Source of the DNA: Xanthobacteraceae bacterium
GTDB lineage: Bacteria; Pseudomonadota; Alphaproteobacteria; Rhizobiales; Xanthobacteraceae
Direction of reading: 5' to 3'
Assembly (NCBI GenBank): GCA_030039655.1
Contig: JASHVC010000654.1
Span: 1 to 5,806 of the forward strand
DNA: 5,806 nt
Position numbers and translations under genes: made by a program. The notes beneath the pieces were generated by a model. The model worked only from the letters and a program-made list of their open reading frames with translations, was not told the origin of the DNA and made no database searches. Below, piece after piece: positions 1 through 5,305 of this stretch. Position 1 is the first letter of the stretch, and each line of letters starts with the position of its first letter.

Positions 1-132
1 TTCACGATCGAGCACGAGACCCGCAGCCAGACCAATCCGATGTACGGCCGGCCGCTTATCAACCGCAACCCGGCTGCCACCAACATGGATTACAAGCCCG
101 GCCACGACGCGATGTCCTGGGCGCTGGCGTGA
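1..132 (+). CDS. C-terminal end of an unidentified protein (partial gene)
   Basis: An open frame enters the window at base 1 and ends at the TGA at 130-132, giving 43 residues that begin FTIEHETR and end AMSWALA. Codon use is typical of the neighbouring genes, so this is very likely the true 3' end of a gene. The tail has the motifs NPMYGRPL and YKPGHDAMSW. I do not recognise it with certainty. An extradiol (VOC-fold) dioxygenase tail would suit the ring hydroxylase that follows, but that is a guess from context and general look, not from a diagnostic motif. The gene runs in the same direction as the three downstream genes and is separated from them by 148 bases that hold a palindromic repeat. 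It could therefore belong to the same transcript. Confidence 0.7.
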   Translation, partial: FTIEHETRSQTNPMYGRPLINRNPAATNMDYKPGHDAMSWALA

Positions 133-155
133 CGGAAGGCCCGCATTCCATCCGG

Positions 156-258
156 TGTCATGCCCCGCGAAGGCGGGGCATCCAGTAATCGCAAATGTCA
201 GAGACGCGACTCACGGGGTCGATGATTACTGGATCATCCGCCTTCGCGGATGATGACA
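156..258. repeat. Two-armed REP-like palindromic repeat
   Basis: Two 35-base arms, 156-190 and 224-258, lie in inverted orientation around a 33-base spacer. Each arm is itself a hairpin. Arm 1 pairs GCCCCGC (162-168) with GCGGGGC (173-179), and arm 2 pairs CATCCGC with GCGGATG, both around a short central loop. After reverse-complementing arm 2, the outer bases (TGTCAT and ATCCAGTAATC) and the central GCGAAGGC are identical in both arms. Only the two 5-base stem blocks differ, and they differ in a compensating way. Arms could fold separately or pair with each other. The design matches extragenic palindromes I know from Bradyrhizobium-like genomes. Such elements can stabilise mRNA ends or attenuate transcription, but no role is shown here. 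It sits 23 bases after one stop codon and 22 bases before the next start. Confidence 0.85.
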
Positions 259-280
259 AGCAGAGCGTGCGGCGAAGCAC

Positions 281-1543
281 ATGACCTCGCGTCGTGCTCT
301 CGTCGTCGGCGGCTCGCTCGGCGGGCTGATGGCGGCGCATCTGCTGCGCAGCATCGGATGGGACGCGGTCGTTTTCGAGCGCAATGAAGAGGAGTTGGCG
401 AGCCGCGGCGTCGGGCTCGGCACGCACCCGCAACTCATCGCCGTGCTCAAGCGCGCCGGTGTCGACTTCGACGAGTCCATGGGCATCACGCCGCCGCGGG
501 CCGTGTGCCTCGACGGGGCCGGCAGGATCGTCATCGAACAGCCTATGGGGCGCACGCTGAGCGGCTGGTCACGGCTGTACCAGGCCCTGCTGGACGGTCT
601 GCCGCCACGAACTTATCGGCTCGGCAAAAGGCTGACGCATGTGGCGCAAGACGATGAGAGCGTCACCGCCTATTTCGCCGACGGCACCAGCGAGCGCGGC
701 GATTTACTGGTGGGCGCGGACGGAGTCCGCTCCACCGTGCGCGCGCAATTCCTACCAGACGTCCAGCCTGTCTACGCCGGCTATGTGGCCTGGCGCGCTG
801 TCCTCGACGAAGCCAATGTGCCGCCGGACCTGTGGCGCGAGATGGTCGAACTCTATGCGTTCTGTCTGCCGGAGGGCGAACAGCTCATCAGCTACGCGGT
901 GCCGGGGCGAGACAACGACACGGCGGTCGGACGCCGTGGCTACAACATCGTCTGGTACCGGCCGGTCGACCTTGAGACGCTCGCCGACATCTGCACCGAC
1001 GCCAAGGGCAACCACCACGCCGCCGGCATTCCGCCGCCCCTGATCCGGCCCGACGTGATCGCTCGCGTCAAAGCCGACGCCAAGGCAATCATCGCGCCCC
1101 AAGTCGCCGAGATCTTCGCGCGCACGACGCCGTTCTTCCAACCGATCTACGACCTCGCCTCGCCGCGCCTCGTGTTTGCACGGGTCGCTCTTGCCGGAGA
1201 CGCGGCTTTCGTCGCACGCCCCCACGCGGGTGCCGGCACCACCAAGGCGGCGCTCGATGCCGCCTGCCTCGCCGACAGCATTCGCGACGCCGGCGATGAT
1301 CTTCGCTCCGGGCTCGCTGCCTACGAGCGCTCGCAGCAGCCCTTCGGCGACGCCCTTGTGGAGCTAAACCGCGAGGAAGGCGCCTACCTGAGCGCGCAGC
1401 TCAAGCCGAAAGCGCAACGGACCGCAGGCGAATTGCACCGCGATATCGGCGCCGTTTTGCACGCCCATACCAATCGCAGCGATCAGGTCGGCGATATTGT
1501 TGCAGCCCACGGCCTTGACGTTCACGTCAACTCGCCGCTTTAA
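281..1543 (+). CDS. FAD-dependent aromatic-ring monooxygenase, 2,6-dihydroxypyridine 3-monooxygenase-like
   Basis: This 420-residue protein is a class A flavoprotein hydroxylase of the PHBH fold, a cytosolic NAD(P)H- and O2-dependent family that hydroxylates aromatic or N-heteroaromatic rings. The N-terminal Rossmann motif is GGSLGG at residues 10-15, with Ser in place of the second glycine, as I recall for the dihydroxypyridine hydroxylase branch. Glu33 (VFER) would bind the adenosine ribose. The family DG motif is GADGVRS at 145-151 and the GD motif is LAGDAAF at 304-310, followed by RPHAGAGTTKA. The segments PVYAGYVAWR (163-172) and SYAVPGRDN (204-212) resemble Arthrobacter DhpH, so this subgroup is likely. 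The true substrate is unknown, since no other nicotine or nicotinate gene is visible. The start ATG is 22 bases past the repeat and has only a weak GGCGAAG ribosome site. The luciferase-like gene follows 20 bases after the stop. Confidence 0.92.
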   Translation: MTSRRALVVGGSLGGLMAAHLLRSIGWDAVVFERNEEELASRGVGLGTHPQLIAVLKRAGVDFDESMGITPPRAVCLDGAGRIVIEQPMGRTLSGWSRLYQALLDGLPPRTYRLGKRLTHVAQDDESVTAYFADGTSERGDLLVGADGVRSTVRAQFLPDVQPVYAGYVAWRAVLDEANVPPDLWREMVELYAFCLPEGEQLISYAVPGRDNDTAVGRRGYNIVWYRPVDLETLADICTDAKGNHHAAGIPPPLIRPDVIARVKADAKAIIAPQVAEIFARTTPFFQPIYDLASPRLVFARVALAGDAAFVARPHAGAGTTKAALDAACLADSIRDAGDDLRSGLAAYERSQQPFGDALVELNREEGAYLSAQLKPKAQRTAGELHRDIGAVLHAHTNRSDQVGDIVAAHGLDVHVNSPL

Positions 1544-1563
1544 AGGACGCGAGGAGCGGGCGT

Positions 1564-2610
1564 ATGAAATTCGGAGTGCAATTCTTTCCCAACTTTCGGC
1601 CCACTGACAAAAGCGCGGAGGATTACTTCGCGCAGAGTCTCGATATCGCCGAGGAGGCCGACGAGCTCGGCTACACGCACGCGCGTTCCGTCGAGCATTA
1701 TTTCGAGCGGTACGGCGGCTACAGCCCGAACCCGATCCTGTTTCTCGCCGCGGCGGCGCAGCGCACGAAGAAAATGCGACTGCTGACCGGCGCGGTCGTG
1801 CCGGCGTTCAACAATCCGCTGAAGCTTGCCGGCGAAATCGCCATGCTTGACGCCATCTCTCATGGCCGGTTCGACGTTGGCTTTGCACGGGCGTTCCTGC
1901 CGCATGAATTCCGCCGCTTTCGCATCTCGCCCGATGAATCGGTGGCGCGATTTCGCGAAGGCCTGGAGCAGATCGAGCTACTGCTGACCCAGGAGAACGT
2001 CAGCCATCACGGCAAGTTTCACTCCTTCGACAACGTCACCTCATTGCCGCGCCCCACGCAAAAGCCGCGCCCGAAGTTCTACATCGCCTCCACGCGCACC
2101 GCGGACTCGTTCGAATTCGCCGGCCGCGCCGGCCATGCGCTGATGTCGATACCGGTCGGACCGCTGAAGGATCTGCTGCCGATCTACCGCAAAGCTTGGC
2201 GCGACGCCGGCCATCCGGGCGACGGCGAAGTCATGGTCGCGTTCCACATGTTCTGTCATGAGGACGCTAAAAAGGCCCGCGAGATTCCGCGCCCGCAGTT
2301 CGAAGACTATTTCATCGCGTTGTTCGAGTCCGCGGGCGAGTGGACCAAAGGTACCGCGTCAAAAGACTATAAGGGCTACGACGAGTCGATTAGCCGGATG
2401 AAGAATTTCACCTTGGAGAACCAGATCGACGCGCGCGGCGCATTCGTCGGCACACCGGATGAGATCAAAGCGATCATCCGCAGTTTCGAGGAAAAGATCG
2501 GCAAATTCGAACACGCTTCGCTGCAGATCAACTTCGGCACGCTCGACTTTGCCGAAGCGCAAAAATCGATGCGCCTGTTCGCCAAGGAAGTGATGCCGGC
2601 GTTCGCATAA
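1564..2610 (+). CDS. LLM-class (bacterial luciferase-like) flavin-dependent oxidoreductase
   Basis: This 348-residue protein is a cytosolic TIM-barrel monooxygenase of the luciferase-like superfamily, which uses reduced flavin supplied by a partner reductase. The N-terminus MKFGVQFF is the usual first barrel strand. VEHYF (43-47) sits where luciferase-type proteins carry an EHHF-like motif. Residues 73-81 (LLTGAVVPA), PLKLAGEIAMLD (85-96) and SHGRFDVGFARAF (99-111) are strong family signatures, followed by EF at 115-116. Length is normal for a full-length member. The start is set by a clear GAGGAG ribosome site (1551-1556) seven bases before the ATG. The gene lies between the FAD hydroxylase and the CoA-transferase with gaps of 20 and 14 bases, so co-transcription is likely. 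No flavin reductase gene is visible nearby. The substrate is unknown; oxidation or ring opening of an aromatic or heterocyclic intermediate is an inference from context. Confidence 0.93.
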   Translation: MKFGVQFFPNFRPTDKSAEDYFAQSLDIAEEADELGYTHARSVEHYFERYGGYSPNPILFLAAAAQRTKKMRLLTGAVVPAFNNPLKLAGEIAMLDAISHGRFDVGFARAFLPHEFRRFRISPDESVARFREGLEQIELLLTQENVSHHGKFHSFDNVTSLPRPTQKPRPKFYIASTRTADSFEFAGRAGHALMSIPVGPLKDLLPIYRKAWRDAGHPGDGEVMVAFHMFCHEDAKKAREIPRPQFEDYFIALFESAGEWTKGTASKDYKGYDESISRMKNFTLENQIDARGAFVGTPDEIKAIIRSFEEKIGKFEHASLQINFGTLDFAEAQKSMRLFAKEVMPAFA

Positions 2611-2624
2611 ACGCGGAAGACAAA

Positions 2625-3842
2625 ATGGCTGGACCGTTATCGGGCGTCCGCATTCTCGACCTCACATCGGTCGTCGCCGGTCCGCTGGCCACGCAGATGC
2701 TCGGCGACATGGGCGCCGATGTGATCAAGATCGAGGCGCCGGAGGGCGATCCTCCTCGGCACACGGGCCCCACGCGATCTCCCAACATGGCGGCGCTGTT
2801 CATGGGGCTGAACCGCGGCAAGCGCTCGCTCGTTCTCGATCTCAAGATCGATGCCGCCAAGGATGCGCTCTGGCGGCTGATCGCCACCGCTGATGTCCTC
2901 GTCCACTCCATGCGACCGCAGAAAATCGAGAAGCTCGGCTTCGGACACAAAGCGGTGTGCGCAAAAAATACGCGCCTCGTCTACGCCGCACTGCACGGAT
3001 ATCGCGACGGCGGCCCATACAGCGGTCAGCCGGCCTACGATGACGTGATCCAAGGCCAGTCCGGCATTGCCGCCTTGATGGCGCAGATCGCGGGCGAGCC
3101 CCGTTACGCGCCGATGATCCTGGCCGACAAAACCTGCGCGCTCTCCATCGCCGGCTCGGTGTCGGCGGCGCTGTTCGCGCGCGAGCGCACCGGTCGCGGG
3201 CAGTTTGTTGAAATCCCCATGTTTGAGCAGATGGTGTCCTTCGTGCTGGGCGAGCATTTGTTTGGCCACAACTTCGTGCCGCCGCTCGGGGCGCTCGGCT
3301 ACACCCGCGTCACGTCTCCCTGGCGGCGCCCGTACAAAACCAAGGACGGCTATCTGTGCATGATGGCCTACACGCAGGCCCATTGGCGAAAATTCTGGAC
3401 CCTGGTGGGCAAACCGGAAATGATGAGCGATCCGCGCTTCGACAGCATCGCCTCGCGCGCCAAGCATGTCGTCGCGCTCTGCGAACTGGCCGGCCAATGC
3501 ATTGCCGACAGAACCACGGACGAATGGCTCACCCACCTTCGCGAACTGGAAATCCCGGCCGCGCGCATATCGAGCCTTGGAGACCTGTTCACAGATCCGC
3601 AACTGGCCGCGAGCGGCTTCTTCAAGCGCGCGACGCATCCCAGCGAGGGCGAGATTCTCTACACCGACCTGCCGGTGCGCTTCGGCGGCGCGAGTTCGAC
3701 TTCCAAACACCTGCAGCCGCGGCTCGGCGAGCACAGCTTCGAAGTGTTGCGGGAAGCGGGTTTCAGCGAAAGCGAAATTAACGGACTCGCGGCCTGCGGC
3801 GCGACGGTCGACGGCGGCGTCAAGGCGCGTGCGGCGGAGTGA
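2625..3842 (+). CDS. Class III CoA-transferase (CaiB/BaiF/Frc family)
   Basis: This 405-residue protein belongs to the family III CoA-transferases, interlocked homodimers that move CoA between carboxylic acids through an aspartyl-CoA thioester. The N-terminus has the standard GVRILDLTSVVAGP (7-20), followed by LGDMGADVIKIEAPEGD (26-42) and LNRGKRSLVLDL (62-73). The likely catalytic residue is Asp168 in ILADKTC, which lines up with Asp169 of formyl-CoA transferase. TGRGQFVEIPMFE (189-201) and the typical C-terminal PAARI and LFTDPQL segments complete the match. Length is full for the family. GGAAG at 2615-2619, five bases from the ATG, supports the start. It is the last gene of the plus-strand set and probably activates an acid made by the two upstream oxygenases. 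The acceptor and donor acids cannot be told from sequence, and specificity should not be inferred from the Frc name. Confidence 0.94.
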   Translation: MAGPLSGVRILDLTSVVAGPLATQMLGDMGADVIKIEAPEGDPPRHTGPTRSPNMAALFMGLNRGKRSLVLDLKIDAAKDALWRLIATADVLVHSMRPQKIEKLGFGHKAVCAKNTRLVYAALHGYRDGGPYSGQPAYDDVIQGQSGIAALMAQIAGEPRYAPMILADKTCALSIAGSVSAALFARERTGRGQFVEIPMFEQMVSFVLGEHLFGHNFVPPLGALGYTRVTSPWRRPYKTKDGYLCMMAYTQAHWRKFWTLVGKPEMMSDPRFDSIASRAKHVVALCELAGQCIADRTTDEWLTHLRELEIPAARISSLGDLFTDPQLAASGFFKRATHPSEGEILYTDLPVRFGGASSTSKHLQPRLGEHSFEVLREAGFSESEINGLAACGATVDGGVKARAAE

Positions 3843-3919
3843 AGTTCCGCTCCCCCCTGGATGCCGGCGCGCCACCGCAACGTCAACCGACGCGGATCAT
3901 ATTGTCGGAGCTGCCGGCC

Positions 3920-4093
3920 CTAGCGCTTGATATTCTCGTCGGCTTCCTGTCGCGCCATATCCAAAATGAACGTGAGCACCTCAAGATGCTCGTGTCGCGC
4001 CATCCGCACAAGTTCCGTTAGCAGCGAGGCGATATAGCGCGTGACCAGGTCGTCCGCCTTGCCGGCACGCTCTTGGTCCTCGCGATGCGGCAT
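3920..4093 (-). CDS. Small conserved-looking hypothetical protein, 57 residues
   Basis: On the minus strand an ATG at 4093-4091 opens a 57-residue frame that ends with TAG at 3922-3920. An in-frame TAG lies 18 bases upstream, so no longer start exists. The product begins MPHREDQERAG and is mostly predicted helix, with a hydrophobic-patterned segment YIASLLTELVRMAR (20-33) and then LTFILDMARQEA (40-51). Codon third positions are mainly G or C, as in the real genes here, and there are several acidic and basic residues but no long low-complexity run. The pattern of an E-L-x-x-M-A segment followed by L-x-x-x-L-x-M-A-x-x-E-A resembles a group of short unnamed proteins common in Bradyrhizobium-type genomes, which I recall without a function. 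No good ribosome site is visible. It has no membrane segment or signal peptide and probably acts in the cytosol. Confidence 0.62.
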   Translation of the reverse strand: MPHREDQERAGKADDLVTRYIASLLTELVRMARHEHLEVLTFILDMARQEADENIKR

Positions 4094-4292
4094 TAAGTCG
4101 GCAAGGGGCTATGAAAAAGGGTGCCGCCCGGTTACCACCAGTTTGGCCGCAAACCAACGCCCCGCTAGTTGTGGTCGCGTGTATTCCGGGTCCGTGAGCA
4201 TGGAAGCTTACGCACTGCGAAGCCGCTGGACTAATCAATGAAGCACTCGAGCTGCCGAACCACTAAATAATCCGCTGTCCCGAAATGGACAA
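4094..4292. other. Intergenic stretch with no clear gene
   Basis: About 200 bases separate the small minus-strand ORF from the 3' end of the decarboxylase-like gene. I see only short open frames, such as a 28-codon plus-strand frame from 4111 that lacks coding character. There is a five-base-pair hairpin TGTCC/GGACA (4276-4280 and 4287-4291), which overlaps nothing essential and is followed on the minus-strand transcript by no T-run of note. A second small hairpin is GTTTG/CAAAC at 4141-4154. A promoter for the small ORF should lie here, but no recognisable -35/-10 pair can be called. Confidence 0.5.
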
Positions 4293-5273
4293 TTACGACT
4301 CCATCACATTCGGCGCGTACAGCTCATCGAGCTTGATGAGCCGCTGGGTCAAACCCTGCTCCAGCGAATATTGCGCGATGGTCTCGATCACCTTGCGATT
4401 GGCTTTGATGCCATGGCGCACCAGTGGCGTCTCGGCGTCGCCCGACATCAGGCCGGTGGCGAGGTGGTACTCCACGTGCTGCCGGCGCCGCGCGTTGGCG
4501 ATGTCGTTGGCGGCGATGAAGGCCTTGAGGATGTTCTGCGCCACCCACGGCTCCTTCTCGTAGACATCACGGCGGATCACGGCCTGATGATTGATCGGAA
4601 AGATGCCGGTCTTGCGGTAATAGCGGATGCCTTCGGCGGCCGAATCCGGGAACAGATATTTGAAGTCGGGATGATTGATGAGGTCGGCGCGGCTGCGATC
4701 GACCAGATTATTGCCGGAGAGGTAATGCAGCGCGGCGTCAAGTTCTCCGGCCAGCAGCATTGATCCCATGCTTTTGTCAGCTGGAATCTGGTTGACGGTG
4801 ACTCCGGGCGGCGGCTTGAAGCCAGTGGCGCCGCCGTGGCTCTTGTCCGGCGTGCGTTCCATCCAAAATATGACGTCCTTCGGATGCACGCCGAACTCAT
4901 GCTGCAGCACGCCGCGCGCCCATAAAGCCGCCGTCTGCTGATATTCGGGCACGCCGACACGTTTGCCCTTGAGGTCCGCGGGCGTTTCGATCTTGGCATC
5001 GCGCCGCACCAGGATAAACGTGTGATAGAAGCGCCGCGTGGTGTAGATGGGCACGCCGACAAAGCGCGTGTCGCCCTGCCCGGTCACGATCATGAACGAC
5101 GAGCACGACATTTCTGAAACCGCGAATTCGGCGAAATGCAGCTGGCGCCAGAACAGTTCGGACGGATGCAGGATGGTCGGGATGAGGTCGATGCCTTCCG
5201 GCTTCACCGTGCCGTCGAGGATCGGCCAGGTGCGCGGATTATTGGTGATGCCGATGCTCAGCTGCAGGTTCAT
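4293..5273 (-). CDS. 4,5-dihydroxyphthalate decarboxylase-like / PBP-like family protein
   Basis: This 326-residue protein resembles 4,5-dihydroxyphthalate decarboxylase (Pht5 type) and related proteins with a type II periplasmic-binding-protein fold. Matching features, numbered from the chosen start, are PILDGTVKPEGID (17-29), AVSEMSCSSF (51-60), RFYHTFILVRRD (81-92) and PADLKGKRVGVPEYQQTA (98-115). Others are GIFPINH (223-229) and the closing LDELYAPN. There is no signal peptide, so it is probably cytosolic and enzymatic rather than an ABC-transporter binding protein, though databases often use the latter name. The start at 5273 gives an N-terminus, MNLQLSIG, that fits the family and has GGAG four bases upstream. 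A start at 5285 adds MWSI and has an AGGA too close to be good. It follows the crotonase gene by about 30 bases, which suggests one operon. True decarboxylation of dihydroxyphthalate is not shown; many relatives act on unknown substrates. Confidence 0.85.
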   Translation of the reverse strand: MNLQLSIGITNNPRTWPILDGTVKPEGIDLIPTILHPSELFWRQLHFAEFAVSEMSCSSFMIVTGQGDTRFVGVPIYTTRRFYHTFILVRRDAKIETPADLKGKRVGVPEYQQTAALWARGVLQHEFGVHPKDVIFWMERTPDKSHGGATGFKPPPGVTVNQIPADKSMGSMLLAGELDAALHYLSGNNLVDRSRADLINHPDFKYLFPDSAAEGIRYYRKTGIFPINHQAVIRRDVYEKEPWVAQNILKAFIAANDIANARRRQHVEYHLATGLMSGDAETPLVRHGIKANRKVIETIAQYSLEQGLTQRLIKLDELYAPNVMES

Positions 5274-5305
5274 GATGCTCCACATTTCCTCATTGTTGCT
5301 TCCTC
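5270..5305 (-). promoter_or_regulatory. Translation-start region with mini-ORF overlapping the decarboxylase-like gene
   Basis: On the minus strand a strong ribosome site, GAGGAAG (5305-5299), overlaps the TGA of the crotonase gene. It lies five bases before an ATG at 5293-5291. That ATG opens a seven-residue frame (MRKCGAS) whose TGA (5272-5270) overlaps the ATG at 5273-5271 as ATGA. The best-spaced ribosome site therefore serves the mini-ORF rather than either possible start of the main gene (5285 or 5273). Ribosomes ending the mini-ORF could restart on the main gene. The arrangement is seen directly; the coupling is inferred. Confidence 0.4.

Noticed and set aside
752..1225. Long minus-strand open frame opposite the FAD monooxygenase
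   Set aside because: It is a shadow of the strong plus-strand gene in GC-rich DNA, and its product shows no family motif.
3856..3870. CTGGATGCCGGCG near the end of the plus-strand set, as a possible remnant of the 156-258 repeat
   Set aside because: Only a few bases resemble the repeat, there is no paired arm, and the match is within chance.
2637..3875. 412-residue minus-strand open frame opposite the CoA-transferase
   Set aside because: The plus strand carries a complete CaiB/BaiF protein with its catalytic Asp. The antisense product is rich in Arg, Ala, His and Gly and has no recognisable domain; long antisense frames are common with this codon bias.
3887..3908. Possible hairpin CCGAC/GTCGG after the CoA-transferase gene
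   Set aside because: Five base pairs around a 12-base loop with no T-run is not a credible terminator.
3839..4021. 60-residue plus-strand frame overlapping the CoA-transferase stop
   Set aside because: It lies opposite the more convincing small minus-strand ORF, has mixed codon use and shows no motif. Its ATG overlap with the TGA is probably chance.
4111..4197. 28-codon plus-strand frame (MKKGAARL...) preceded by AAGGGG
   Set aside because: The ribosome-like site is only two bases from the ATG, and the peptide is very short with no coding signature.
4276..4291. Small palindrome TGTCC-CGAAAT-GGACA just past the stop of the decarboxylase-like gene
   Set aside because: A five-base-pair stem without a following T-run is too weak to call an intrinsic terminator, and such short palindromes are expected by chance.
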